The notes beneath the pieces are model-generated. The model made no database searches. It worked only from the letters and a program-made list of their open reading frames with translations, and had not been told where the DNA came from. The translations under genes were made by a program, and so were the position numbers. DNA of 64,000 nucleotides from Pseudomonas sp. RIT-562 (GTDB lineage: Bacteria > Pseudomonadota > Gammaproteobacteria > Pseudomonadales > Pseudomonadaceae): NCBI RefSeq assembly GCF_026241895.1, contig NZ_JAPJIV010000027.1, positions 1 through 64,000 of the forward strand, given 5' to 3'. Positions 1 to 9,525 of the stretch are shown piece after piece (positions within the stretch are counted from its first letter, which is position 1; each line of letters opens with the position of its first letter).

Positions 1-66
1 GTGGCTGTCGACGCCGTGGACCTTGAGGGTGTAGAGGTTGTGGTTGTAAGTGAATTGCTCGGACAT
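1..66 (-). CDS. vgrG: VgrG spike protein, N-terminal fragment (window edge)
   Basis: The first 22 codons of a minus-strand gene are present and the rest lies left of the window. The reading MSEQFTYNHNLYTLKVHG is typical of the start of VgrG, the trimeric spike at the tip of the type VI secretion needle. The ATG lies three bases beyond the end of clpV on the same strand, which fits a continuous T6SS transcription unit. Whether it carries a C-terminal effector extension cannot be seen. Confidence 0.75.
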   Translation of the reverse strand, partial: MSEQFTYNHNLYTLKVHGVDSH

Positions 67-68
67 GG

Positions 69-2693
69 TCACAGCTCCCCGACTGCGTCGACAAACTGCA
101 GAGTGATCCCTTCTTCTTCGCTGTAACCCAGGCTCACCCCGTGGGTTTTCAGCTGCGCTGCCTGGCGTTGCAGCAGCTGTTGGCTGAGCACCGGCAAAAT
201 CTGCTGGTTGAGCAGGCTGTCGATATTGCGCGCGCCGGTGTCAGGCAGCAGGCAGGCGGCGACCAGGGCGTCGGTAAGCTGATCGTCGATCTGGCAGCTC
301 AGGCCGTAATGACGATGCAGACGCTGGCCGACCTGGGCGAGTTTGATCGCGACGATGCACTTCAGCGCGTCGGCTTGCAAGGGACGGTAGATGAGGGTCT
401 GGAAACGGGCGAGCAAGGCTGGCTGGAAGTGCTCGCGCAGGATCGGGCGCAGCCATTCATGCAGGGTGTTGTCGCAGGCTTCGGGTTGTTCCTGCAAGCC
501 ACTTTGCAGTTCGTCGCTGCCGAGGTTGGAGGTCATGAGAATCACGGTGTTGCGAAAGTCGATTTCCCGCCCTTCGCCGTCGCGCATGAAGCCGCGGTCG
601 AACACTTGATAAAACAGGTTGAGTACGTCGCGGTGGGCTTTTTCGACCTCATCCAGTAGCACTACGCTGTAGGGTCGCTGACGCACCGCTTCGGTGAGCA
701 CGCCGCCCTGGCCGTAACCGACGTAGCCTGGCGGCGAGCCTTTGAGCTGGCTGACAGTATGGGCTTCCTGGTACTCGGAAAGGTTCAGGGTGATCAGTGA
801 TTTTTCGCCGCCGAACAGGCAGTCGGCCAGTGCCAGCGCGGTTTCGGTCTTGCCGACACCGCTGGTGCCCACCAGCAGGAATACGCCCAGTGGCGCCTGG
901 TCTGCAGTGAGGCCGGTCTTGGCTGCGCGCAGTCGCTGGGCAAGCGCGCCAAGGGCATGATCCTGGCCGATGACTCGCTCGCTCAAGTGCTGTTCCAGTT
1001 CCAGCAGGCTGGTCTGCTCGTCCTTGAGCAGGCTGCCCAAGGGCACGCCGGTCCAGTCGGCAATGACTTCAGCGACGTTGCGGGCGCTGACGTCCAGCGA
1101 CAGCAGGGGTTGTGCTGCCTGGATGTCAGCCAGTTGTTGCTGCACGTCTGCGCACAGGCTCCTGTCTGGTGATTCAGCCTGGCGGGCGTCGCGCAGTTGC
1201 TGAGTCAATTCCAGTTCGTGCCAGTACTGGCGCTCCACGACAAATCGTTGGCGATTGAGCTCGGCGTCCTGGTTAGCGATCAATTCCAGCCGATCAACCG
1301 ATGCGCTGCCGCTGAGCCGCGCATCGTCTTCCAGCGCCTGTCGTTCCAGGTCCAAGGCGGCCTGCCGCGCCTTGATGCGCACCAGCGCCTGTGGCTCGCA
1401 GTCGAGGCTCATGCGCACTCGGGCGCTGGCGGTATCGAGCAGGTCGACGGCTTTGTCGGGCAGCTGCCGTCCGGTCAGGTAGCGACGCGACAGGCTGACT
1501 GCCGCCTGCACTGCCGCATCCTGGATGTGCACGCCATGATGACTTGCGTAGCGCTCCTTGAGTCCGCGCAGCATCAGGCAAGCGCTGTCGTCATCCGGCT
1601 CGTCGACCTTGACCATCTGGAATCGTCGTTCCAGCGCTGCGTCGCGCTCGAAGTACTGCTTGTACTCGCTCCAGGTGGTAGCGGCGATGGTGCGTAGTTC
1701 GCCCCGAGCCAGCGCCGGCTTGAGCAGGTTTGCCGCATCGGCACCGCCGGCCTGGTTTCCGGCACCGATCAGGGTGTGGGCTTCGTCGATGAACAACAGC
1801 ACCGGGTTGGCGGACTGCTGCACGGCGTCGATCACGTTTTTCAGGCGCTGTTCGAATTCGCCTTTCACCCCCGCACCGGCCTGCAAAAGGCCGAGATCCA
1901 GGGTGCGCAGGCTGACCGGTTTGAGGCTGTCGGGAACGTTTCCAACAGCAATGCGCAGGGCCAGGCCTTCCACCAGTGCGGTCTTGCCCACCCCTGGCTC
2001 ACCGACCAGGATCGGGTTGTTCTTGCGGCGCCGGCTGAGAATATCGATGACCTGGCGGATCTCATCGTCGCGCCCGAACACCGGATCGATCTGCCCTGCG
2101 CGGGCCTTGGCGGTGATGTCCTGGGTGAACTTGTCGAGCACGGCGAGCAACGCGTCGTTGCTCACCGGGCCGGGAGTTACGGTGTCGAAACTGTTATCCA
2201 GCGTTGCCTCTTTTTGCACCTGCGGGCGCTCCTGCGAGTGCTGGTCAAGTATTGCAAACAGCTGCTGCAGCTGGTTTTCACTGAGGCTGAGCAGCGGCCA
2301 GGCCGCATCGCATGCCAACAGGTCGGGGGTTTCCAGCAGTGCGCCGAGCAGATGTGCCGAGCGCAGGGTGTCCTGGCTGTCCAGGGAGGCTCGCAGCCAG
2401 GCTGTGCTGATCAGCTGCTGCAACCTGACGCACAACTGCGGCTTGGCCTGCACGCTGCGCGGCAAGGTGTCGAGATGGTCGAGCAGGCCGCGCCAGAGTG
2501 CGTCCATGTCCCACTCGTAGCGTCGGGCAATCAGGGTCAGGTCGCCCTCGCCTTGCTCCAGCAACTTGAGCAGCCAGTGCTCAATGCTGATGTGTGCGTG
2601 GGCACGGCTTTGACACAGTGAGGCCGCCGCACTCAGGGCCTGGGCGCAGTAAGGATTGAGGCGGCGTAACAGGCGCGTGGAGTTCTGAGGCAT
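69..2693 (-). CDS. clpV: T6SS AAA+ ATPase ClpV (TssH)
   Basis: Cytoplasmic AAA+ unfoldase that disassembles the contracted TssB/TssC sheath after T6SS firing so that subunits can be reused. From the ATG at 2693 it is 874 residues, the normal size for ClpV. An N-terminal Clp repeat domain is followed by AAA module 1 (Walker A GEPGVGKTALVEG, Walker B LLFIDEAH, sensor-type arginines) and AAA module 2 (Walker A GTSGVGKTETALAL, Walker B VVLLDEVEKAH), then a C-terminal small domain. A longer in-frame start at 2789 would add 32 residues with no similarity to the family; MPQNSTRLLRRLNPYC is the expected beginning. It lies between hcp upstream and vgrG downstream on the same strand. It looks intact. 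Confidence 0.93.
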   Translation of the reverse strand: MPQNSTRLLRRLNPYCAQALSAAASLCQSRAHAHISIEHWLLKLLEQGEGDLTLIARRYEWDMDALWRGLLDHLDTLPRSVQAKPQLCVRLQQLISTAWLRASLDSQDTLRSAHLLGALLETPDLLACDAAWPLLSLSENQLQQLFAILDQHSQERPQVQKEATLDNSFDTVTPGPVSNDALLAVLDKFTQDITAKARAGQIDPVFGRDDEIRQVIDILSRRRKNNPILVGEPGVGKTALVEGLALRIAVGNVPDSLKPVSLRTLDLGLLQAGAGVKGEFEQRLKNVIDAVQQSANPVLLFIDEAHTLIGAGNQAGGADAANLLKPALARGELRTIAATTWSEYKQYFERDAALERRFQMVKVDEPDDDSACLMLRGLKERYASHHGVHIQDAAVQAAVSLSRRYLTGRQLPDKAVDLLDTASARVRMSLDCEPQALVRIKARQAALDLERQALEDDARLSGSASVDRLELIANQDAELNRQRFVVERQYWHELELTQQLRDARQAESPDRSLCADVQQQLADIQAAQPLLSLDVSARNVAEVIADWTGVPLGSLLKDEQTSLLELEQHLSERVIGQDHALGALAQRLRAAKTGLTADQAPLGVFLLVGTSGVGKTETALALADCLFGGEKSLITLNLSEYQEAHTVSQLKGSPPGYVGYGQGGVLTEAVRQRPYSVVLLDEVEKAHRDVLNLFYQVFDRGFMRDGEGREIDFRNTVILMTSNLGSDELQSGLQEQPEACDNTLHEWLRPILREHFQPALLARFQTLIYRPLQADALKCIVAIKLAQVGQRLHRHYGLSCQIDDQLTDALVAACLLPDTGARNIDSLLNQQILPVLSQQLLQRQAAQLKTHGVSLGYSEEEGITLQFVDAVGEL

Positions 2694-2845
2694 GCGAGGG
2701 CGTCCTTGTTCGGAAGACTTGCGAGTCGTCGATGAAAGTGGCGTGAAAACGCAACAGGTGCGGTTGAGTGTCCGCGAGCAGACGCTCAACCTATCGGAAG
2801 GCCTGGCAGCAGCCGCTACCTGCCAGGCCCTGGGACTTCACTGAG

Positions 2846-3328
2846 TTAGCGAACGGCCCAGCTATCCGTGTGGCTGTGGTTGCCATCGACGAAAAGCCAG
2901 TTGATGCCCTCGTAGCGCAACTCAACTAGCTCCAGGTGATTGTGCCGCTCCTTGGTCGGGTCCTTGATGTCGTGCATCTTGGCGGCTACTTTCACCACTT
3001 TGACGTTGCTCAAAGTAATGCTGTAGTACTCAGCTTCCGCACCGCTGTCAGTGATACGGTAAAAACGGAACAAGGCGGTCTTGAGTGTTTGTCCGTTGGC
3101 GACGGCCTTGTACAGGTACACGCTGGATACATCAATTTCCTTGGTGAACTCGAAAGGTGCATGCAAGCGTGTGCTGGTCAACTTGCCTGTGTTGTTATCC
3201 GTAGGGGAATAGACGCTGTGATCGCAGGCCACCACCTCGATGGAACCCTCTCGCCCCTCAACGTCGACCGAACCCTCTATGCTGGCGCCAGTCTCATCTG
3301 TCAGCCATAAGTAAACGGGAATTGCCAT
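2846..3328 (-). CDS. hcp: Hcp tube protein (TssD)
   Basis: Hcp forms the hexameric inner tube that T6SS expels into target cells, and it can also carry small effectors. At 160 residues it has the usual size. Family-typical stretches include an N-terminal MAIPVYLWL, a middle HAPFEFTKEID and the late-strand motif around HNHLELVELRYEGI. The start at 3328 is preceded by AAGGAGAA-type Shine-Dalgarno sequence (read as cttctcctt on plus around 3336-3345). It lies between the OmpA-domain gene and clpV, all minus strand. Confidence 0.9.
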   Translation of the reverse strand: MAIPVYLWLTDETGASIEGSVDVEGREGSIEVVACDHSVYSPTDNNTGKLTSTRLHAPFEFTKEIDVSSVYLYKAVANGQTLKTALFRFYRITDSGAEAEYYSITLSNVKVVKVAAKMHDIKDPTKERHNHLELVELRYEGINWLFVDGNHSHTDSWAVR

Positions 3329-3361
3329 TTGAAGCTCCTTCTCTTGAACATCAACGTCGCA

Positions 3362-5068
3362 TTACGCGACAGGGGGTTGCAGATCCGGCCCCGGATTGGG
3401 GAACTCACACGCCCCCCTTTCCGGCACCAGACGAATTTCAACTCGACGGTTGGCCGAACGTCCGGCCTCGGAGTCATTGCTGGCGATCGGCTGGCTTTTG
3501 CCAAAGCCCTGCACCGCAAAGCAGCTGTCGGGAATACCGCCCATGCGTTGCATCCACTCATGCACCGCCGCCGCGCGGGCCCGTGAAAGCTTGAGGTTTT
3601 GCTCGTCGCTGCCAACTGCATCGGTATGACCGGCAATGATGATCAGCCAGCCTGGTTGAGCCTTGATGCCCACCAGGGCCTCGATCAGCACCCTGGTCGA
3701 CTCCGGCTTGAGCTGCGCACTGCCGGTACTGAACAGGGAGAGACTGTCGAGCCGTACGGGTCGGGGACTACCCGCTGGAGCTAGCGCCAGCGACGGGTAT
3801 CGATGCCCGGTAATCGTTGCCTGCACCAGCTCGCGCAGACGCTCGCCGCGATACAGGCCAAGGCCCAGAGACAGCGGTTCACCTGATCGGTAGTAGCCAT
3901 CGAGGCGATCGGCATCCACCCGCAACACATCCAGTGCCGCCTCGCGCCGGGCGAACTCCGCGTCGTCCCGTTGCGCGGTCGGGGGAATGGACGTGTAGCG
4001 ACGCAGGTCATCGCTGACCTGGCGTAGTAGCAAGGTGTTCTGCCAGGCTGAATTGGCCAGGGCGACGACGCCAGCCGCAGCGAACAGCCAGAGCGCGATG
4101 ACCTGGGCACGACGCCTCGGGGAACGCAGCGCCCGGATTGGCAGAAGATGCAGTAGCGCATCAGGGAATGGCAGCGTCGCATCGGTCACAGACAGCGCCG
4201 ACCCGGCGTCCAGCAACGCCACCCTTTCACGCATCCATTGTTGCCACAGGTTGCCTGACTGGTTCCCTGGCAACGACGTGACGAAAGTGATCGCGCATAC
4301 CACCGGCAAGCTCACGACATGGCGTGCTTCGCGCTGCCTGAATGAGGGCAAGACCTTTTGATCTAGCCAGTCGGCGGCGCTGTCCAGTTGAATGCTTGCG
4401 CACAGGCGATCGGTGTGGGTCGTACTGTCAGCTGTTTGCCGCTGCCATTCAGCCATGCCCAGGCAGGCTCCGGCATCGCGAACGCTGGGGCTGGCCTGAC
4501 CCACTTCCCAGCTGAACCAAGGGCCTTCGCTGCGCGAGGCCTGCAAGTAACTGACGAGCATCAATGGCACAGCCAGGCCGCGCTTACGCACCTGGGCGAG
4601 CTGATAGTTGAAGGCGCGCAGTTCTCCGCAGAGCACCGCCGCGTCGCTGTGCTCACCAGGGTTGACGCTGAACATCACGCACAGCTGCTCGCCCCAGCCT
4701 GGTCGCATGGCCATTACGCTCTCGCTCAATTCTGGCAACTGTTCCACGCAGGGGACGCGTAAATAGCAACCTCGCTCGGTCACCCGTAGTGTGTTGAAGC
4801 CAAACAGACCGTCCAGCCCATTGCCGCAAACCAGGATAACCGGCTGACGGAAGGCCTCCGGTGGCAACGACAGGTTATCGATCCGCTCCAGAACTTCGCG
4901 CTGGCGTGCCGCCAACCGTGCGGCCCGGGTCCAGGCAAGCGCCACGACACCGATCACCATTACCGCGCCAGTTACGCGAATCCAGGTTGCCCCGGGGATC
5001 AAAGCCACCAGCACCAGGCACAATGCTCCCGCCCACAACCACAGGCTTTGCTTGAGTTTGAGGGTCAT
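3362..5068 (-). CDS. T6SS-associated OmpA-domain inner-membrane protein
   Basis: Predicted envelope protein of 568 residues. Two hydrophobic segments lie near the N-terminus (about residues 8-48) and a third at about 325-345. The C-terminal ~120 residues form an OmpA/MotB-type peptidoglycan-binding domain with the signatures LFSTGSAQLKPES, IIAGHTDAVGSDEQN, LSRARAAAV and RSANRRVEI. Proteins of this architecture sit beside tssL in many Pseudomonas T6SS clusters and are thought to anchor the membrane complex to the cell wall, as TagL or an OmpA extension of TssL does elsewhere. It starts eight bases after the tssL stop. Its exact role is inferred from domain and position. Confidence 0.8.
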   Translation of the reverse strand: MTLKLKQSLWLWAGALCLVLVALIPGATWIRVTGAVMVIGVVALAWTRAARLAARQREVLERIDNLSLPPEAFRQPVILVCGNGLDGLFGFNTLRVTERGCYLRVPCVEQLPELSESVMAMRPGWGEQLCVMFSVNPGEHSDAAVLCGELRAFNYQLAQVRKRGLAVPLMLVSYLQASRSEGPWFSWEVGQASPSVRDAGACLGMAEWQRQTADSTTHTDRLCASIQLDSAADWLDQKVLPSFRQREARHVVSLPVVCAITFVTSLPGNQSGNLWQQWMRERVALLDAGSALSVTDATLPFPDALLHLLPIRALRSPRRRAQVIALWLFAAAGVVALANSAWQNTLLLRQVSDDLRRYTSIPPTAQRDDAEFARREAALDVLRVDADRLDGYYRSGEPLSLGLGLYRGERLRELVQATITGHRYPSLALAPAGSPRPVRLDSLSLFSTGSAQLKPESTRVLIEALVGIKAQPGWLIIIAGHTDAVGSDEQNLKLSRARAAAVHEWMQRMGGIPDSCFAVQGFGKSQPIASNDSEAGRSANRRVEIRLVPERGACEFPNPGPDLQPPVA

Positions 5069-5075
5069 GGGCGTG

Positions 5076-5760
5076 TCACGCCCGACCGGGCAGAAGCGTG
5101 GCGATCACGCTTTTCAACTGGTGATCCAGCGCCCACCAGACGACGATCAGCAGCAGGCCAACCACCAGAATGTGCGACAGCGCAGTTCGCAAGCGTAAGC
5201 GAGTCATCAACCCCTGGCTGGCCTGCACTTGAGTTGGCAACATGTGAGCGGTTTCCAGCGGCGCCACTCGAGCATTGAGCTGCTCCAGCAACTGCGCCCG
5301 CTCAGGGTCATCGACCTCGCGATAACGACCGAGAAAGCCCAGGGTCAACACCCGTTGGAAAGCTGTGCACCGACAGGTCCGGCGCTGGCTCACGCAATAC
5401 CTCGCGCATTTCTTCGTAAAGGAATTCACCGGCTTGATGCCGATTGAAAAACTTGGCCTGCAAGGACTCACTGGCCCACCTGGAGTGGGCGTCGTCCGTG
5501 GCACGACCGAGCATTGTTTCATCGAGCAAGGCACATTGGGCGTGGCTGATCAGCTCGATGCTGCGCTTGCTCAGGCCTGCGCGCTCAAGATGCAGGCGAA
5601 CATATTCGACCTGCTCCACGCAGAGGTCCATCAGGGCATTGCCGTTGTGTGCGGACGCGCCGTGGCGCAGCTGCACCACCAGCAAGTAGCTGTCCTGCAA
5701 CAGCGAATCGAGATCAGGCACCATCGAGTCGGATGGGTGTGTCGATGCAGTAGGATTCAT
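5076..5760 (-). pseudogene. tssL: TssL (DotU-like) inner-membrane protein, frameshifted
   Basis: TssL is the DotU-like subunit of the TssJLM membrane complex. The N-terminal part reads from an ATG at 5760 that overlaps the tssK stop and carries family features (LLVVQLRHG, ALLDETMLGR). Near residue 133 this frame runs out of homology and ends early at 5308. The rest, including LGFLGRYREV and the single C-terminal membrane anchor (ILVVGLLLIVVWWAL), continues in another minus frame down to 5076. Removing one base at about 5357-5361 restores one continuous protein of about 227 residues, the normal length. This is either a real single-base insertion or a sequencing error. If real, the apparatus should not assemble unless another tssL exists. 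Confidence 0.85.
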
Positions 5761-7112
5761 GTGCGTAACACCGCGAACAATTCAAGTTTCACGTCCGCGA
5801 GGGTGCTCGGGACATAGAAGGCACAGACCCCGGCAGCCAGCATTGCCTGGCCCTTGGGATGACCGAGATCCAGGGCGAAATACTGATTCTCCAGGCGCAG
5901 GGGAATAGCCGCCGGCACATGGCTGAGGGCCTGCAACGGCACTCCGTCCAGCGCGGCATTGATCAGGTGAACCACATCATCCGGCGCCCCTACCTTGCAC
6001 AACCGCGGGAACAGGCCCTGCAGTTCGGCAGCGGGCATACGGCAGCGCACCGACAGGTAGAAGTCGGCACCGTCACGCTCCAGCAAGCGCGGATCGTTGA
6101 GTTTTACCTGCCAGCGGTTGGCACCGGTTTCCTCCAGCGTCAAGGCGATTACCCGCGACGGCAAGCTCGCTTCAAGCAAGGTGGAGATCATGCGTAATAG
6201 CGGTGGAAATACTTTTTCCAGCTGTTGATGCTGGTAAGCCGGAATCTGCTCGATATCGTGTTCCAGCGAGAAAGTCAGCAAGCTCCCGGCCAGCTTGGCC
6301 AGCTCCACATAGACTTGCTCCGGATGCCGTGCAGGCCAGGCCTGCAGGTCGGCCAACACGGGTTGATAGGTGTTCAGGGCATTGAGCAACCAGAACAACG
6401 AGACATCCGCCACGGCAAAATCCGCCATGCGCTGATTGCTCTCGCGACGCATGCCCATCAGGCGCTGGCGCTTTGCCGACAGCTGGGTCATCAGGTTGTC
6501 GAGCTGAGCCCTCAACCCCGGATGCGCGGCGAAGCTCAGCAATGGCGGGACATAGGCAGGATCGATCGACCATGCGCCCTGCCCGTCTCGCATCAGTCGA
6601 GCAATCGGGCAGGTCAGATAGTCGCCATTTTCATCGTGCTCAAATCGCAGGCTCAGCATATGCTCGAGCACGCCGATCGACTGCTGCTCATCGGAGTAGA
6701 TGTCCTGCACCTCTCGGTAGTCCCGGCGATAACGCATAGGTCTATCAGCTGCAGTCACCTCCAACAGGCAGTTGCTGCCATTGGCCTGTTCCAGTGGCAG
6801 CGCCAGCAATACCGTGGCCTGCCGAACGTCCTCCGGCAGTTGCCGGGCTAGCTCCAGGCCGGGGGGTAGCCGATCCACATGATCAGAGTCGATCAAGGTG
6901 CCGTCAGGCATGCGCAGCAGCAGCTGGCTGGCCTTGAGCTTGCCCAGTCGCAGGGCATCAGGATCGAACGCCACGGCCAGGATGCCCCAGGGGTTTATCA
7001 GGGACAGATGAGCCAGTCGCTCATTGACCCAAGCCTCCCAACGCGCCTGTTGCTGGAATTGCTGCGGGCACAGCAGTGCTGCCGCGGCCCACAGGGGGCG
7101 GTCGATCTTCAT
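5757..7112 (-). CDS. tssK: T6SS baseplate adaptor TssK
   Basis: TssK is the trimeric baseplate protein that links the TssEFG wedge to the membrane complex through TssL and TssM. The start was set at the ATG at 7112, where the protein begins MKIDRPLWAAAALLCPQQFQ, the conserved opening of TssK, and is preceded by AGGAGAAAC. A longer open frame upstream (to 7346) overlaps tssC and is not plausible. Length is 451 residues, as expected. The TGA overlaps the ATG of tssL by four bases, indicating translational coupling. Confidence 0.92.
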   Translation of the reverse strand: MKIDRPLWAAAALLCPQQFQQQARWEAWVNERLAHLSLINPWGILAVAFDPDALRLGKLKASQLLLRMPDGTLIDSDHVDRLPPGLELARQLPEDVRQATVLLALPLEQANGSNCLLEVTAADRPMRYRRDYREVQDIYSDEQQSIGVLEHMLSLRFEHDENGDYLTCPIARLMRDGQGAWSIDPAYVPPLLSFAAHPGLRAQLDNLMTQLSAKRQRLMGMRRESNQRMADFAVADVSLFWLLNALNTYQPVLADLQAWPARHPEQVYVELAKLAGSLLTFSLEHDIEQIPAYQHQQLEKVFPPLLRMISTLLEASLPSRVIALTLEETGANRWQVKLNDPRLLERDGADFYLSVRCRMPAAELQGLFPRLCKVGAPDDVVHLINAALDGVPLQALSHVPAAIPLRLENQYFALDLGHPKGQAMLAAGVCAFYVPSTLADVKLELFAVLRT

Positions 7113-7135
7113 GCCTGTTTCTCCTGCGAAGTGAC

Positions 7136-8674
7136 TTAGGACTTGGCTTTGGGCATCTGCGAAACCAGCGACAAATTGACGTCCATGCCTTCCACCTGGA
7201 AGTGCGGCACGGCGTACAACTTGATGCGGAAGAAGCCCGGGTTGTCCTCGATGTCCTCGACCGTGACCTTGCCATCGCGCAGCGGATGGGAAGCCTGCAG
7301 GTCGTCGCCTGGGTTGGTCATCTCGGTGACGAGCCCGCCGATCCACCTGTTTAGTTCCTGCTCCAGCAGGCGCCGATCCTTGGTGGTTCCGATGTTCTCG
7401 CGCTGGATCAACTTCAGATGATGCGCGATGCGCGACAGCAGGAAGATGTACGGCAGACGTGAGTTGATCCGGCTGTTGGCGGTGGCATCGGCGGTGTCAT
7501 AGACCGCTGGTTTTTGCGCTGAGTTGGCGGAGAAGAAGCACGCGTAATCGCGGTTCTTGTAATACGAGAGCGGAATGAAGCCGAGGTTGGCAAACTCGAA
7601 TTCGCGGGTCTCCGGGATCATCACTTCAGATGGGATTTTCACCTGGTTGCCGGTGCCCAGGTCGTATAAGTGGATCGGCAATTCAGTCACCGCGCCACCG
7701 GACTGCGGGCCGCGAATCTGCACGCACCAGCCGTTGGCGATAAAGCTCTTGACCATGTTCGCGGCAAAAGCGAACGACGCGTTGGTCCACAGGTACTTGT
7801 CGTGATCAGGGCCCTTGATGCTCTCGACGTAATTGAAGCTGCGCACTGGAATGGTATCCGGACCGTACGGCAGGCGACCCAGCACACGCGGCATGACCAA
7901 ACCGATATAGCGGGCATCGTCAGTGTCGCGGAAGGCTTTCCACTTGATGTATTCAGCGCGGTCAAAGTAGTTGCCGATGTCCTTGATTGCAGCCACTTCT
8001 TCCATCGACTGCTTGCCAAAGAACGCCGGCCCTACCGCACCGATGAAGGGCATGTGCGCCGCAGCCGAAACCTTGGAGATATTGCGCAGCAAGGCGATGT
8101 CCTGCGGGCTGCGGTCAAACTCGTAGTTGGATACAGCGGCCGCGATCGGCTCGCCGCCAGGGGTGTCATATTCTTGAGTGTACGTGTGCATATACAGACC
8201 GCTTTGGGCGATCTCCGGAGCATCCTCAAAATCCTGGACCAGATGGTCCTTGCTGATATCCAGCAGCTCAATGCGCACGTTCTGGCGGAAGTCAGTCTGG
8301 TCGATCAACGATTTGACGCCGCGCCAGGTTGACTCGGTGCGCTGAAAATCCGGGTGGTGCATCACCGCGTCAAGCTGACGACTGAGCTGTGCATCCAGGG
8401 CCGCGATATGACCATCCAGCAAAGTCCGATCCAGGCGCTCGAATTTCTGTGAAGACTGTTTGAGCAGATTGAGGAACACGCTGACCGCAGCGGTGACTCG
8501 CTCATCTGGAGAGGCCTCGGCCATCGACTCGGCATTCTGGAAGCTGTCGATATCAACCAACTTCGCGACCGGACTCAGGTTGATCTTGCCGAACAGTGCG
8601 CCATACACACTGGAGCTTTCTTCGGACAACACTGTAGTGCCGCGCGATTGCACGTTAGAACTTTCTGTGGACAT
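7136..8674 (-). CDS. tssC: T6SS contractile sheath large subunit TssC (VipB)
   Basis: TssC pairs with TssB to form the contractile sheath around the Hcp tube. From the ATG at 8674 it is 512 residues, within the usual range for VipB. Diagnostic stretches are SLIDQTDFRQNVRIELLDIS, the GEPIAAAVSNYEF region and the C-terminal FRIKLYAVPHFQVEGMDVN. The longer frame starting at 8758 overlaps tssB and adds sequence unlike the family. It follows tssB by 31 bases and precedes tssK by 23 bases. Confidence 0.94.
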   Translation of the reverse strand: MSTESSNVQSRGTTVLSEESSSVYGALFGKINLSPVAKLVDIDSFQNAESMAEASPDERVTAAVSVFLNLLKQSSQKFERLDRTLLDGHIAALDAQLSRQLDAVMHHPDFQRTESTWRGVKSLIDQTDFRQNVRIELLDISKDHLVQDFEDAPEIAQSGLYMHTYTQEYDTPGGEPIAAAVSNYEFDRSPQDIALLRNISKVSAAAHMPFIGAVGPAFFGKQSMEEVAAIKDIGNYFDRAEYIKWKAFRDTDDARYIGLVMPRVLGRLPYGPDTIPVRSFNYVESIKGPDHDKYLWTNASFAFAANMVKSFIANGWCVQIRGPQSGGAVTELPIHLYDLGTGNQVKIPSEVMIPETREFEFANLGFIPLSYYKNRDYACFFSANSAQKPAVYDTADATANSRINSRLPYIFLLSRIAHHLKLIQRENIGTTKDRRLLEQELNRWIGGLVTEMTNPGDDLQASHPLRDGKVTVEDIEDNPGFFRIKLYAVPHFQVEGMDVNLSLVSQMPKAKS

Positions 8675-8705
8675 TGAAGAACTTCCTTTTAACCAACGAA
8701 TTGAA

Positions 8706-9209
8706 TTAGTGAACTTCTTGCGGAGCCAGTGCAGCCAATTCGGCGCGCAGCTCATCACTCAATGCATCGTCCTTGAGAATGCGCTCCAGTTCGTGGCGAA
8801 AGGTGGCGTTGTCCAACAGGTTGGACTTGAGGTCGCGCAACAGGTTGCGCATGGCCAGCAGCGCACGCAGCTGCGGAATCTGCCGGGCCACCTGCTCGGG
8901 TTCGAAATCCTTCAGGCTCTGGAAGCTGAGTTCAACCGAGGTGTCGGCTACTTCATCGAGCAAAGTGTTGTCCACGGTCATTTTCAACGCCGGGGAATAA
9001 TCGGCCAGTACGCTATCAAAGTTGTTCTTGTTGATATCGACTTTTTTTCTTTCGGACAGCGGGCGTTGTTCGCGACCGTTGCTGTAGTCACCCATTACCA
9101 TCAACTTGAGCGGCAACTCGACCTTCTTCTGGGCCCCGCCAGTGTGCAGGTCGAGTTTGATGTTGACCCGGGCCTTGGGCACTTCATTCTGGAAACTATT
9201 TGACGTCAT
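8706..9209 (-). CDS. tssB: T6SS contractile sheath small subunit TssB (VipA)
   Basis: Small sheath subunit, 167 residues from the ATG at 9209 (MTSNSFQNEVPKARVNIKLD). The family features VNIKLDLHTGGAQKKVELP, LKLMVMGDY and LPLSERKK-type sequence are present, and the C-terminal helix carries the usual acidic/hydrophobic mix. It is the first gene of the minus-strand T6SS run visible here, so the promoter should lie in the AT-rich stretch to its right. The extended frame to 9305 is rejected because the family start matches 9209. Confidence 0.93.
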   Translation of the reverse strand: MTSNSFQNEVPKARVNIKLDLHTGGAQKKVELPLKLMVMGDYSNGREQRPLSERKKVDINKNNFDSVLADYSPALKMTVDNTLLDEVADTSVELSFQSLKDFEPEQVARQIPQLRALLAMRNLLRDLKSNLLDNATFRHELERILKDDALSDELRAELAALAPQEVH

Positions 9210-9525
9210 CCTGATCTTCCCAAACGGAGGGGCAATGGCGGCTGCCATTACGAAAATGTAGGCTTGCGAGACACAAGATGAACCATCCGACATGCCCGAT
9301 TCCACCCCCGCTGTGAAATTCAGAAGAGTCCTACGCTGGTTTCGAAATAGCTGATAGGTACCTGTCTATTTTTCCTACAACCAGGCGCAACTAAATCTCT
9401 GCCTCAGTTATTTATACTCAAACCCCAGCTTAATAATATTTTACCGATACCAGGGTCATCCCTAGTCTTGAGCCCAAGAGATGGCAGGCCACGAGCGCCT
9501 GAATCCCACTTCGAAGGGTAGAGAG
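9210..9525. other. Divergent intergenic region between tssB and the monooxygenase gene
   Basis: This stretch holds no convincing gene. It is AT-richer than its flanks, especially 9350-9460, and separates two divergently transcribed units, so it should contain the promoter of the T6SS run (minus) and of the monooxygenase gene (plus). I could not identify a specific sigma factor box or operator with confidence. Confidence 0.5.
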
